From Tillandsia leiboldiana (Eukaryota > Streptophyta > Magnoliopsida > Poales > Bromeliaceae): a stretch of 64,000 nt of DNA. Positions 12,152 to 23,600 of the stretch are shown piece after piece. The notes under the pieces were generated by a model. The model was not told the DNA's origin and made no database searches. It saw nothing but the letters and a program-made list of their open reading frames with translations. The stretch covers positions 49,103,863 to 49,167,862 of the forward strand of contig CM055066.1 of the NCBI GenBank assembly GCA_029204045.2, read 5' to 3'. Both the position numbers and the translations under genes were made by a program. How positions within the stretch are numbered: position 1 is the first letter of the stretch; every line of letters starts with the position of its first letter.

Positions 12152-13483
12152 TGTAATACGGATCTAAATAGGGGAAAAAACACCTAGATGGGGGTGAATA
12201 GGTGTAAACGTATAAACACTCAAAAAATCGTTGCGATAAAACCCAATGCGGAAATAAAAATAATACGCAAGATTTTTACGTGAAAAACTCCATCACCGGA
12301 GTAAAAAACCACGGGACCGATAACACGGCAGAAATCCACTAGAATTAAAACACGTACAAGGTGATTTACCGTACACACTTACGACTCAACCTTTTCCATA
12401 CGCTCCTAGAGGATCTTCTCCGCTCGCTCCGCGACGCTTCACGAATCCACGATCTGCGCCCAACGCCGAATCCACGGCGTCCAACGTCGAATCCACGACG
12501 TCCGACCGAATCCACGGTCTTCACCCAATAGCACCCTTCGAATCCACGAACGTGCCTCGCTCCGAATCCACGAGAGCGGTTGAACCTTGAATCCACAAGG
12601 ACATGCGAATCCACGCGCCGATTTTTGGGGTAAATCGTTGTTTTGGGTGGTGATGATCCGCCGAATACTTAGATCAAAGATAGATCGGAAATACCATCTA
12701 AGTATTCATTAGTTTGATTCAACTCGAGATGTGAGTATGAAAACCTAGAATCAAACTAATCAATATAGATGAAGAAACATAGAGTATTCTCTAATGATTT
12801 CCTTTCTTCTCTATATGTGGATCTATAGCCGTATAAAATGGTATATGAAAATGACGGCTATAGACTCTGTGGATCCACCCTAGAAAAAGAGTCATAGGGT
12901 GTATTTATAGGTTAGAAACCCTAGGAAGGAGATAAGAATAAAAAACCTAACATTTCTGGAAATTTTACGGACGGCGATCCGGATCGGACTAGCTAGGATC
13001 CGGATCGTCGTAACGAGACAGCCAGTTCCAGAAAAACAAAGGTTCGGGATCCGGATCGAAGTGCACGATCCGGATCGTTCATACAGTTTACCAAACATCA
13101 ACGTTCGGGATCCGGATTGCGAAGTATGATCCGGATCGTTCAAGGAAAATGGTAAACTCACTGTTCGGGATCCGGATCAAGAGACTACGATCCGGATTGA
13201 ACTGATGTATGAACGAACCACCTTCGGGATCCGGATCGAACAACCTGATCCGGATCCTGAACATGTCCCAAGTCCAGTTTTTGATTTTTATGCAATGAAA
13301 GATTCTTCCAAGTGTTTCTACACTACAAGAAGTATTCGGATCACACAAAATATTTAGTTAAACGTACCTGATCCTTTTGAATTCTTCTTTCTTGAGATTG
13401 AGTTAAATGATCCAACTTTCTTCACCTTCAATCTTCAAGACTTGAGACTTTCACGAAACTACGCCAACTCAAATTCCGTAACA
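12152..13483 (-). mobile_element. Solo LTR J, Sirevirus-like
   Basis: Runs TG to CA and is the reverse-complement relative of the LTRs of E. It has the CGAATCCACG array (about 12432-12605), a TATA-like TATTTATAG near 12903, alternating GATCCGGATC palindromes (about 12975-13260) and the terminal block ending CCGTAACA. No interior or second LTR is attached. Flanking 5-mers (TTATA and TATTC) do not match, so a clean duplication is not seen. It is more diverged from E than the two E LTRs are from each other. Confidence 0.8.
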
Positions 13484-13805
13484 TATTCATGGTACTTATT
13501 GGAGTTGTATCTTGGTATTGTGGGGAGTTGTCTTGTTGGAGTTACTTTAGTATCTATGTACTTGGGGTTTGTATGTTGGAGTTGTACTTGATACTTTGTG
13601 GAGTTGTCTTGGTCTTTGTGTGGTGGTATTTTGGAATTTAGTTTTTTTGTTGGAGTGGTTTTTTTGGTTGTGAGTTGTTTCATTTATATATAGTTAATCT
13701 GTGATTTATTTCTCACTCTATACCACTTATTGTGGCTTTACGCACTCTTGTATACATCACCCTATTGCTTGAGTTGTTGTATCGCTTCGTATATGTGGGA
13801 AATAC
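13484..13805 (+). mobile_element. Gypsy LTR K, segment 3
   Basis: Continues segment 2 with the same degenerate GGAGTTGTAT-type repeats (13490-13640), then approaches the LTR end. CGCTTCGTATA at 13783-13793 is the 5' arm of the conserved end hairpin. It is interrupted by solo LTR I at 13806. Confidence 0.65.
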
Positions 13806-14977
13806 TGTAGGTTTTTATTATATTTGAGGATCCACAAGGATCTAAATAGGTACTATCAAACAACTAGAGGGGGGGTGAATAGGTGTAATACTTATAAAAC
13901 CAATCTCAGTGCAAAATAAAAACCAATGCGGAAATAAAAAACAGCACACCGAGATATACGTGGAAACTCCAATCCAGGAGAAAAACCACGGGACCAACAC
14001 GCAATAACAATCTACTAAGAAAAGAAGAATAACAAGGTGATTACCGACTCCACAGACTCAAACCCCTCCTTCAACTTCTTCGGATCTTGCGCTCCACCGA
14101 TTGCACGTCCACTGCACACGTTCGAATCCACGAACGCCACTCGAATCCACGAGCACACGTTTCGAATCCACGAAACACCTTCAACACACCGAATCCACGA
14201 TGCTACGTCGAATCCACGACGCAAACTTAGCCGATAGAAATATTGGCTTCGATGGTGATCCTTTGCTTAGATTATCATTGAAGAACCGTAGAAGGAATCT
14301 CTAAGCAAAGACTAGATCAATTCGACAAAAGATAGATCTTGGAAGAACCGTCGAATTGACCTAAAAGAGGCTAAAGAGAAGAACGATAAAAACCTAGCCT
14401 CTAGGGTTGCTCTCAAGTGTTTTATTAATTAATCGGTAGTTTTGAGAAACCCTAAGTGTCTATATATAGGTTAGAAACCTTTGGAAAGAGATAAGCATCA
14501 AAAACTGACTTAACAGAATTTTTCCCGCACGACGGTCCGGACTGGTTCAGGTCTGTCGTCTTTTTTCAGCAATTCCTGAAAAAACAAGGTTCGGGGTCCG
14601 GACTGGAATCCACGGTCCGGACTGGATTAACAAAACAGTCCTGAACAGAATTTCCAGTCCTGAACGGATTTCCTGAAAAAACAGTTTTTGACTTTTATGC
14701 AATGGAAACTTATCCAAGTGTTTCTAAACTACTCAAATGTATTCGGATCACCAAAATTATTTAGTTAAACGTACCTGATCATTCCGAATCCATTTTCCTT
14801 GAGATTGATGTAATTGATCCACAATTCTTCATCTTCAATCTTCAAGACTTAAAACACTGAGTGTCAACTTGAGCTCTTGTTGAATCTTCTCTGAGTCTTT
14901 GATTGCCGATTGACAATTTGATCACTTCAAGACTCCGACTCAACTCACGAAATATGCCAACACAAAAAGCCGTAACA
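13806..14977 (-). mobile_element. Solo LTR I, Sirevirus-like (1172 bp)
   Basis: Starts TGTAGGTTTTTA and ends GCCGTAACA, flanked by a perfect 5-bp duplication AATAC (13801-13805 and 14978-14982). It is colinear with the LTRs of H (62838 onward), but the TCCGGA palindrome region (14535-14640) is shorter. The CGAATCCACG array lies at about 14123-14220. It is a solo LTR, the usual product of unequal recombination between the two LTRs of one copy. Confidence 0.9.
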
Positions 14978-15041
14978 AATACTTCGTATACGGCGGATCT
15001 GTTGTTGAACTTGGGTTCTGGTTTCCACCCGGGGCATGACA
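14978..15041 (+). mobile_element. Gypsy LTR K, terminal segment
   Basis: Contains TATACGGCGGATCTGTTG and ends GGGGCATGACA, matching the LTR ends of D and S. No PBS follows, so K is either solo or joined to unrelated sequence at 15042. Confidence 0.65.
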
Positions 15042-15132
15042 CATACCCTCCACTCTCCACAGGAAGCTCTTCTAGTGGGTAGGTGATAAAGTAGAAGAGA
15101 TCGCGGCCGAAGGAAGGCCGCAGCGCGGGGAT

Positions 15133-15695
15133 GTGAGCATGGAATCAATCGGCCATGTCAGTTGGGCCGATGAAGACCCGGATCAGATCTCATTCGTCTG
15201 GGTGACCGAGGAGGGGGTGCAGGTTAAACTCCTCGGAGACGCAAGACATTTGGCGGTAGGCGATGAGCTGCCGCAGTGGATCAAAGTGGCACATCCACGG
15301 CCAATAGCCGAGGCCCCAATGGAGCCTTGGGTGCAGAAGACGACTCAAATAGCCGTCAAAGGATTTGCTTCGGCTGTGCCACCAATAGCTGAAGATTCGG
15401 ACGAGAGGACCGAAGAAGAATATTTTGGGGACTCACCGAAAAAGAACGATGAAAGAAATTGGGAGTACAAGATCCCCTAGTCGAAGTCAATTTGGGATGG
15501 GACGAACAGAAGCGACCGACCTATATTAGTTCGAGACTTTCGGCGGACCATCAAGGAGAGCTGGTTAATCTGCTCAAGAACTACCAAGATTGTTTCTCTT
15601 GGAGCTACGAGGAGATGCCAGGACTCGGTCGAGAAGTTGTAGAACACAGACTCCCTACTGTTGAGACCAAAATTTTTCGCCACTTAAGGAAGTGA
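15133..15695 (+). pseudogene. Tat-lineage gypsy pol fragment (protease-RT linker)
   Basis: Two overlapping reading frames (15133-15480 and 15459-15695) carry text typical of the segment before reverse transcriptase in Tat/Athila-type gypsy elements: VEVNLGWDEQKRPTYIS, LVNLLKNYQDCFSWSY, MPGLGREVVEHRLP. A frameshift lies near 15470. The text stops just before the RT core, where a repeat begins, so RT itself is missing. No LTRs, PBS or tract belonging to it are visible. Assignment to the Tat branch rests on this wording from memory of the family and is moderate. Confidence 0.6.
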
Positions 15696-16180
15696 CACGT
15701 GGCGTATACCATCGGCTAAGGGCATCAGTCTATAAGAGAATGAGTCAACAAAGAGGGACCCGCGTCTTAATTGAGACCAACCTCAACCATGTGAAAGTGT
15801 GGCCCGTGGCGCACACTATCGGTCAAAAGCATTAGCCGAAAGGAAAGAGCAGCCGAAACCAGAAGATCATCGCCTCCCCCAGGATCGACTAAAGACGAAC
15901 ACCAGACTGCCTCAATCGAGCGATGAAAAAGGTGTTGAGACCATAAATTTTCGCCTCTTAAGGAAACGACATGTGGCATATATTGTCGGCTAAGAACATC
16001 AGCCAATGAGGGATTCACGTAATGATCCGGACTAATCTCAATCGCGTGAGAATGCGACACGCGATCGGCTGAAGACATCAGCCGATAGGAGAAGCAGCCG
16101 ACAAGAAGATTATCGCCTCATCCAGAAGCGGTTTCGGCTAAAGAAGGATATCAAACCGCCCCAGTCAAGCAATGAAGAAG
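15659..16180. repeat. Imperfect tandem repeat, 2 x about 272 bp
   Basis: Unit 1 starts GTTGAGACC at 15659 and unit 2 at about 15931. Shared landmarks in order include TTTCGCC(A/T)CTTAAGGAA, TCGGCTAAG, GCAGCCGA, GAAGAT(C/T)ATCGCCTC and GCAATGAAGAAGG-like ends. Identity is roughly 70 percent by eye. Such CGGCTAA-rich repeats probably belong to the same Tat-type element as the preceding fragment. Confidence 0.55.
16064..16086. other. Perfect 9-bp hairpin
   Basis: ATCGGCTGA (16064-16072) and TCAGCCGAT (16078-16086) flank the loop AGACA. Related but imperfect versions occur elsewhere in the 272-bp repeat. Confidence 0.5.
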
Positions 16181-16277
16181 GCAGAGTCAGAGTCAGCCTT
16201 CGGCTGATCAAGTCGGAGAAAAAAGACTTTGGAAAGGAAAGGTACGAGATTCGGGGCACGAATCTCATAACTGACTC

Positions 16278-17247
16278 CGGAGGGGCAAGCGGTGTGACTT
16301 CTGGCTCTGTGAGGTCACTTTCTTGGGTCATGTTATATCAGAGGGTGGAGTATCCGTTGACCCGAGAAAGGTGGAGGCGATTAAGGATTGGCCTTGTCCG
16401 ATGAATGTCACGGAGGTCCGTAGTTTTCTTGGCCCTGCGGGTTACTACAGGCAGTTTGTGGAATCATTCGCAAAAATTACTGTTCCATTAACACGCCTAA
16501 CACTTAAGGGAGGTAAATTCATCTAGAGCGACAAATGTGATCGAAGCTTCGAAGAGTTGAAGGAAAGGTTGACGACAACTCCTATTCTTGCCTTACCGAT
16601 TCAGGGGGAGAGTTGTGTGATATACAGTGATGTGTCTCGCCACGGTCTTGGGTGTGTGTTGATGCAGGGCTTGCAAGTCATTGCCTATGCTTCCTGTCGG
16701 CTGAAGATTTATGAGAAGAACTATCCTATCCATGACCTTAAGCATGCAGCAGTGGTCTTCGTCCTTAAGTTGTGGAGACACTATCTATACGGCGAGCATT
16801 GCGAGGTTTATACAGATCATCAAAGCCCCAAGTACCTATTCATGCAAAAGGAGCTGAACCTGACGTAGCGCAGATGGTTGGAGTTATTAAAGGACTATGA
16901 TATGACCATTTTATACCACCTGGGGAAAGCTAATGTGGTGGCTGATGCGCTGAGTAGAAAATCAGGGGAGAACCTTGCAATGATGATCACGAGCCAGCCG
17001 CCATTGCTTGAAGAAATAAGGCGACTCGACTTGGAGGTTGTGACCTCGAGCGCCCCTACTACACTTACTACACTTGTTGTTCGCCCGACCTTGTTGGAGA
17101 GGATTAAAGACTGATAGGGTTCAGATCCGAGTTTCCAAAAGGTGCAGGGCGACATTGAGAGCGGGTGTGCCGGTGATTTCAGCATTGGTTCCGACGACGC
17201 TCTACGATTTCGAGATAGGTTGTGTATACCTAGAGATGTAGACATCC
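16278..17247 (+). pseudogene. Gypsy element L: RT C-terminus, RNase H and start of integrase
   Basis: The translation follows D closely: a segment ending FLGHVISEGG, VRSFLGPAGYYRQF (RT thumb), then RNase H (IYSDVSRHGLGCVLM, YEKNYPIHDL, KLWRHYLYGEHCEVYTDH, ANVVADALSRK). Two in-frame TAG stops at 16524-16526 and 16866-16868 replace Trp and Gln codons, and two further stops occur near 17112. Text resembling the linker to integrase continues to 17247, where LTR G begins. It is a dead remnant and the oldest layer in this part of the window. Confidence 0.8.
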
Positions 17248-18584
17248 TGTGATGGCCCGAATCCTCGTGGAGGTTTACAGCCTGATCAGCAATTGATAGA
17301 GGCCCATTTCTGCATGTTAGTGTTGGTTGTGCGCAAATCGAACCCAAGAATTGGACTCAGCGCAAAAATAGATCAAACACCTTTGTGGTTGCCCTTGCCG
17401 AAAAATTAGAAGCGGTTTCGCACGAAACGGACATCAAATTTGGATTCAGTGTAGAAAAACGATCAAAATCGGCTATTTGGATGTATTTTTGTGGATCCGG
17501 GTGCCAATAGCGGACTCAGCGCGCGAAAATAGTAGAAATTGAGTTTTTTTTGGACTTATTAGACTCAAGGGGTGCGGTCGGCTCACAGCCATGCGCGTGC
17601 ACCAGGTGCGGCCAGTTCCCGTGATGCCACGTGTCGGCGGGGGATAGGGCAGCTGCGGCCACGCGGCGCGCCCGCGTTGAACAGCGCACGCACGGGCGGG
17701 CGCAGGCGCGACGCGCTTCCCTGCGCGGGACACGCATTGCCGCGCCGCGACATGGCGGCATCCGGGCCATCCTCCCGTTTTGCGGGGGTGGCCGGATGGC
17801 TGCCACATGTCCGCGCAGGCCATTGGGCTGGGCCGAGTGTCACTGTAGCACAGTGAGTGTGTGAGAGAGAGGGTTTCTTCTTTTTTCTTTTCTTTTCTTT
17901 TTCTTCTTCTTCTTCTTCTTCCTCTTGCGGACTTAGGAAAAAATTGTGATCTCTTCATAGCAGCACCCCACCTTCTTCTTCTACTTCGCCATCACCATTG
18001 GAGACCTTAAGAGAGCACCAAAGCCATCATCTTCTTCAAGAGTAAAGCATCACCACTGTTGCAGATTTTTGAGCTTTTCCGTCGCGTTTCAGTGCAAAAA
18101 TTTCTTAGGGCTCATTTCTTAGAGTTTTGAGCTGATTTTTGGAAGGAATCTCCACAAGAGGTAAACCTATAGTTTTGATATTCAACATTTTTCTTGGATC
18201 ATGATATTTCTTAGAATATTTTTAGCATTTATGGAGCCATCGTGCACAGATTTTGTTCTTGGACATCCATGAGTATTTATGGGTTTTCTCTTTTATATGT
18301 GCTCGGATTTTGAAGTTTCTTGGCTCAATTCGCATCTACGTTCGACGAGAAATCCATTGCCACCTTTTTTACTTGATTTAGAGCTTGTTTGCCCAGGTAA
18401 TTTCTGTCATCTTCCAGACTCTGTTGTGCAGTTTTTAACAGTGCAGTTTTGATTTGCTTCTTTGAGCAATGAGCCTTTGTATGTGGATAGCTATGGATAT
18501 ATTATGTTTTTTGGGAATTTCAATGTATGGATGTATTATCAAGATGTAGATGAGCATTTTTCATGTTGAAACTTATGAGAAATT
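17248..18584 (+). mobile_element. Gypsy LTR G, left part
   Basis: Starts TGTGATGGCCCG, like other U3 ends here (S starts TGTGATGATCCG). A GC-rich region at 17570-17830 has a G-box module at 17628-17648 (CACGTGTC, 8 bp, ATAGG) and a weaker one at 17804-17826 with 10-bp spacing. A pyrimidine-rich leader follows at 17870-17990. It is interrupted at 18584 by element B and resumes at 38371. The 5-mer before it, CATCC, has no visible partner because the right end of G is lost. The ORFs at 17473-17958 are GC-rich artefacts. Confidence 0.75.
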
Positions 18585-18636
18585 TGTCACGCCCCGGGGT
18601 CGAAACTGCGACCCGGGCTCGCCAACAGATCCGCCA

Positions 18637-18656
18637 CCTATGCCAACCTGCATAGG
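18637..18656 (-). other. Conserved LTR hairpin, element B
   Basis: CCTATGC (18637-18643) and GCATAGG (18650-18656) pair around CAACCT. The position and flanks (GATCCGCC... and CGAAGCG) equal those in A, but the stem bases differ. The same hairpin is at 34481-34500 in the other LTR. Confidence 0.7.
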
Positions 18657-19243
18657 CGAAGCGTCCTACCTGCAAGAAAAGTACTACAGCTAAACATAAT
18701 ATCAGAGCTATAAGTAAAAATCTGCTGTATAACTAAATCAATCACTGTACAACTGGAAATAATACAATAATGTCCGTCTCCCAAAAATAATAACCATACA
18801 ATATCCTTGGGTACAAAACTCAGAACTCAACCGGGAGATATCTCCAATATACATCAGTGTACAGTCTCTCGATACATAATATATCCTCACTACATCTGTC
18901 ACTCAAAAGAGGAAAATAAAACAACTAAGCTACTGAAGATCTCCTCTGAATGGGGTACCGCTACTCTCCAACGACGGGTAGGAATCTAGCTCGTGACTCC
19001 CTCGGCTCGAACAACAACCGTAGAATCAGCAACATCCGCTAGGACTCTGCAAAACAAAGGAGAGGAAGGAAAAAGGAGGGGGAAAACCCCAAAGGGTGTG
19101 AGAACTACACCAAAAAGGGAGTTCTCAGTGGGTAACACCGCCAGACCCGACGGTCTGCCCACTAAGTCCTCAAGAGACAAAAACTAACCCAAGCCGTAAA
19201 GACTGAAATAAGGAAGCTGGAGACTCTCAACAGCTATCCTGCC

Positions 19244-19510
19244 TCTATGCTTGCTATGCCTGCCTATGCCTGCTATGCCTGCCATGCCTGCCTATGCCTG
19301 CTATGCCTGCCATGCCTGCCATGCCTGCCTATGCCTGCTATGCCTGCCTATGCCTGCCATGCCTGCTATGCCTGCTATGCCTGCCCTGCCTGCCATGCCT
19401 GCCTATGCCTGCTATGCCTGCCTTTGCCTGCTATGCCTGCCTATGCCTGCCATGCCTGCCTATGCCTGCCTATGCCTGCCATGCCTGCCATGCCTGCTCT
19501 GCCTGCCTAT
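19244..19510. repeat. Minisatellite of TATGCCTGC-type units in B 3' LTR
   Basis: About 27 units of 9-10 bp, CTATGCCTGC and CATGCCTGC, in mixed order. It reads through in several frames as Cys/Ala/Met/Pro-rich peptides, which explains the ORFs at 19247-19632. The 5' LTR copy (35087-35325) is about 30 bp shorter. Confidence 0.9.
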
Positions 19511-19722
19511 ACCACGGTCAACAACTCACAATGACCTTGGGACCACCGTATCCCCATACGGTTCCCAACAACACTAGCACTGGTCTAAACACGGCTACTA
19601 GACTCCACTCGGTCCCCCTGACACGAGTGTAACAGTAAAGTAAACGTCTGTAATAGACCCAATCTAGTGACACCAGAAATACTGGTACTGCCTGCCCTGC
19701 TGTCGAACTCATCTGCGGGAAT

Positions 19723-19925
19723 ACTGACCGACTACTGACCGGTACGATCGCATCCCAAAATAGGTGATAGACCGGCTCCTGACCGGCACGGTCGCACCCA
19801 AAATAAGTGATAGACCGGCTCCTAACCGGCACGGTCGCACCCAAAATAAGTGATAGACCGGCTCCTGACCGGCACGGTCGCACCCAAAATAAGTGATAGA
19901 CCGGCTCCTGACCGGCACGGTCGCA
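19723..19925. repeat. 43-bp tandem repeat in B 3' LTR
   Basis: Unit starts at 19766, 19809, 19852 and 19895 give a strict 43-bp period, preceded by a degenerate copy. Each unit holds GACCGGCACGGTCGC, itself an imperfect palindrome. The same array lies at 35537-35739. Confidence 0.9.
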
Positions 19926-20994
19926 CACTCCGATCAAAGTGGGAAAGCTCAACCACTAAGGAAATCAGATACCCAATCTGGTGCATAATTAAATATCCGG
20001 TCGACCGCCCAATATCCGCGGTTGCCGCAAAGCCCCACACTAATCCAACCTGTCCCAGACACCAAGTCCCGACTACACTACCCCGAACCCCTGCTCGAAC
20101 CCGAGCAACACAGACCACCTGACTAACAAAGAAGGAGAAAATGATAACATGGTTTCTCCTAAGTCAAGTTCCAAAAGTAGTGCAGCGGTAAAAGATGGCC
20201 TAACTACATATCCATGCACGCATGCTTTGTTCTCAGAAATAATAAAAGTGGGTGAAGCATATATTAGTAAAGCATGCTAAAACATTCCTACTATGGTATA
20301 CCAATCTCACCCAAATGGGCCATTCCTTGCTTACCTCTCGCTCATATCGGTGGTACATTAAATACGCCTGTTATCAATCATAGAGGGGTGATATCCCCAC
20401 ATGTGCACTTACATTCACCATGATATAAAAACCTTATACAGTTACTAAATTAAGCTTACCCACCTGAAGTGCTCAATCCAAGGCAAACCTGGAGTCGGTG
20501 AAGAGCGTGGCCACTTGCACGCACAATCCGCTGAACTCGTATCCATGGTACATGTCGCGCAAACCTCGGCTCCAAGCAGTGTTCCGAAAACACTCACGAA
20601 CCCTCCTGGGTACAACAAGAGGTCCAAAGTTACACATTATGCTAAAATATCCAAGTATACATCAACTGCTGAAACCAGCCCAAAGATGTGCAATTTTCAC
20701 CTGCAGAACGGACTCTGAAAAATCCACCAAAAATACTGTCGCGTTCCTCGTGTCGATACCTTCGAAACGAGTACCTGCATGTCAAAATCCGAGCCCCGTA
20801 GGCCGAGTTACAAATTCCACAACACAGGGCGCTCACAAACTCACAACCATACACAACTGTATCACATGCACCAGAGGACGGGAAAAGTATACCTTCGGGC
20901 AGTTTCCGGAAAAATCCCAGAAAAATACGGTGATGATCCTCGCGTCGAGTAGATGAAAAAAGTGTATAGGCTCGCCTCGATCCGACGCTCGTAC

Positions 20995-21392
20995 AACAAA
21001 TTGCGCGCAAAACGGTGCACACACGAGTCCGCGCGCAAAACGATGCGCGCCACCAAACCTGCACACAAAACGGTGAACGCCATTAAACCCCGCACGGAAA
21101 ACGGTGCGCGCCAACAAGACCTGCACGCGAAACGGTGCACGTACCTTGAACTGCACGCAAAACGGAGCACGATGCCGAAGTCCGCAAGCAAAACGGAGTC
21201 CGCACGCAAAACGGAGCACGATGCCGGAGTCCGCACAAAAAACGGAGCACGGTGCCGGAGTCCGCACGCAAAGCGGAGCACGGTACCGGAGTCCGCACAC
21301 AAAACGGAGTTCGCACGCAAAACGGTGCATGCTGCCGGAATCCGCACGCAAAACGGTGCATGCTGCCGGAATTCGCACGCAAAACGGTGCAA
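20995..21392. repeat. 31-bp/16-bp tandem array in B 3' LTR
   Basis: Repeated CGCACGCAAAACGG(A/T)GCA segments alternate in 31- and 16-bp steps with GTGCCGGAGTC spacers. Unit order differs in the other LTR (36809-37223). ORFs of 140-181 codons on either strand here are repeat translations. Confidence 0.85.
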
Positions 21393-22539
21393 TAAAACAC
21401 GGTCCCTAACACAGATAAGAGCAAGGGGTCAAATCCAATGTCTAAAAGGATGCCTCAAAACTGTGCCAAAAATACCGCAAAATTAACACACGGGACCTAC
21501 CCGACTGCGCCGCCGCCGCCGAAACGCTCCGTTTGAAAACCCCGCGCGCTCCACGAAGCCCACGACGCACCGTCGCACCACCCACCATCTCCTCCCTCAA
21601 TCTCCCTCTCACTCGGTTGAAGAAGAAAGAAAATGAAGGGAAGAAATGGCGTGCGGGGAGGAGGAAGAAGAAGAAAAGAAGGAGATAGAGAAAAGGTGGT
21701 CCACGATTGCCGGTCCACGGTGCACCGCACAAGGGGGGCCCCAGCTGCCGGGTGGTCCACGAGGCCGGGGTGCGTGCACCGGGTCCACGCACGCGCCCCG
21801 TGCGCCACGTGGCGTGCGGCAACGCGCCCGCCACACGGGCGCGTTACACCGCACGCCCCAGGCGCGGGACACGCGCCCGCCACACGGGTGCGCGTGCCCC
21901 CGCGCCAGCGTGGGCGCCAACGGGGGGCCGCCACGTGGCGGCCCCTGCGCTGACCCGCGCAGGTGCGCGTTCCCAACGCGCGCCAGACGCGCGCATTTCC
22001 GCATCCGTACGCGCCTGCCGCGCCCTCGGGATCCGCGCCACGCCAACCTCGGGATCCGCGCCACCTCGAATTTCGTGTTCACCTCGAAAAACGCGCACGT
22101 CACCCGGGCTCCAAAACAAACAAGTAAATAGTCCATTCCTAGCGATTTCGTGCGCTGAATCCAAAAACGATGTCTGTTTCCCCAAATTCTCATCCGAAAA
22201 TTACGGAGTGCCCCCGGATAGCCCACTTGATCCAATTTTCCGCGCCGGGTCCAAATCTGAAGTCCGATTTGCCAAATTCCAACTCTAAAAATTTCCGAAG
22301 GCAACCGGAGAGGTGATCCTTTATCCAAACTTCGCCCCGAGTCCAATTTTAATATTCATTGCGCGCGAAACCACTTCTAAGCATTCAATGGGACCATCTG
22401 ACTACTCTCGTGATCCAATTAACACACCGAGTCCATCAAAAGTGTCCAATTGGTGTACAAACGCCACCGACACGCCACAAAGGCCACCAGAAGCGGCTGG
22501 TCAACCAATAATCACATCGGGGAAAACCAGGTCCTCACA

Positions 22540-22928
22540 TCCTCCCCCACTAAGGAAAGTTTCGTCCCCGAAACTAGTTCAATTCCACCAGGAGTCACAA
22601 ACACCAAGGGTAAGTACTCAACATCATCATCTCCAGCTCCTAAGTCATTACTCACTCCCCGTGATTACTCCCCAACAACAACAGCAGCAACATCCAGTAC
22701 AGCATAGCCCGATTGCGCAACCTCTAATCTCACGAGCCAGAATTCGCAACGGGCGTCCCTCGTACTCCAAACATTCCTAGATCTCAAATGGGGCGAGTCA
22801 ATCACGGGCGAGGAATCCAAAAACATAAACTTCCGGAGCTGAGACATGAAATACAATCGGGGTTCCATCAAAAGTTGGGGGAAACCAGATAACCGTCAGT
22901 GCAACACACACCAAACCACAACCTGTGT
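22540..22928 (-). other. 3' interior end of element B with polypurine tract
   Basis: AGTGGGGGAGGA on the sense strand (22540-22551) abuts the LTR. Further inside, a stretch at about 22730-22800 matches the segment of D near 52360-52430 that follows integrase. No ORF is intact. Copia C interrupts at 22929 after the 5-mer TGTGT. Confidence 0.7.
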
Positions 22929-23600
22929 TGTTAAATCGAAACAGCGAAAAATAGATCCAAGAATAAAAAATAATGTAAGAAAAGAAAAGAAAGAGCACAC
23001 CAAGTTTTACGTGGTTCGGCCACCGGCCTACATCCACGGGCGAAGACGAAGCAAAGACTTTTATTAAAGTCAAAAGAAGAATACAAAGATTATATCTCTC
23101 AAGAAAACCGAAACTCCAAATAAAACCGAAATATCAAAATTTGCGTCCACCCTAACAATTCCTAAGAATCCAATCGTATGGACGCCCTCACCTTAGAGCT
23201 TCAATTTCTTAATTAATTGCCGGCTTCATTAGCAACATATGGCTCCTCCAATACGGCCTCTCTCCTCTTGGGTTGCTAAATTAATTAGAGCATGGCCTCT
23301 AATTAAAATTCCGGCTTCATTAATATGGCCGTATGTACCAACACCAACAACACGTATCTTCCTTGATTGACCTAAATTAATTAGCGCTTCGGCTAATTAA
23401 AAATTGCGGCATCATTAAAGTGGCCGGGTATGCTATATATAATATATGCCTCCAAACTAGAATCTAATTAGGATTTGTAGTCTAATTAAACTCCTAATTA
23501 AATTCTAGTTATACCCAACAATCTAAATCTCATATTATCCTAATTAGATTAGGATTTAACTTCAATTTAGATAAATACAAATCTAAACCAAATTATAACA
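22929..23600 (-). mobile_element. 3' LTR of copia C
   Basis: 672 bp, ending at the polypurine tract 23601-23613 (CCAAGGTGGAGAT on the sense strand). AT-rich, with several TTAATTAG repeats. Confidence 0.95.

Larger units (their letters stand above)
18585..22539 (-). mobile_element. 3' LTR of element B (3955 bp)
   Basis: Runs TGTCACGCCCC to GGTCCTCACA. The sense-strand U3 is at the right. It contains three internal tandem arrays (annotated separately) and a GC-rich stretch at 21700-22080 with G-boxes at 21803 and 21930; the latter shows CCAAC, 8 bp, GCCACGTG. Numerous long ORFs inside are by-products of these repeats. Confidence 0.9.

Noticed and set aside
12147..13488. A target-site duplication for solo LTR J
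   Set aside because: Flanking 5-mers TTATA and TATTC do not match at the TG/CA borders. A similar GTACTTATTGGAGTTGTAT on both sides belongs to the K repeats, not to the insertion.
17473..17958. 161-codon minus-strand ORF with a KR-rich run
   Set aside because: It reads the CT-rich leader and GC-rich U3 of LTR G backwards. It has no domain and overlaps four other frames.
19247..19632. Three parallel ORFs rich in Cys, Ala, Met and Pro, suggestive of a small secreted cysteine-rich protein
   Set aside because: All frames translate the TATGCCTGC minisatellite. The same region in the other LTR of B has a different length and frame content.
19723..19925. CRISPR-like regular repeat
   Set aside because: The whole 43-bp unit is repeated with no unique spacers. 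It is a tandem repeat inside a retrotransposon LTR.
20833..21486. ORFs of 113-181 codons on both strands with repeated HRFACG/APFCVRT-like units
   Set aside because: These are translations of the 31/16-bp array in the LTR of B. There is no start context, no codon bias, and both strands are open.
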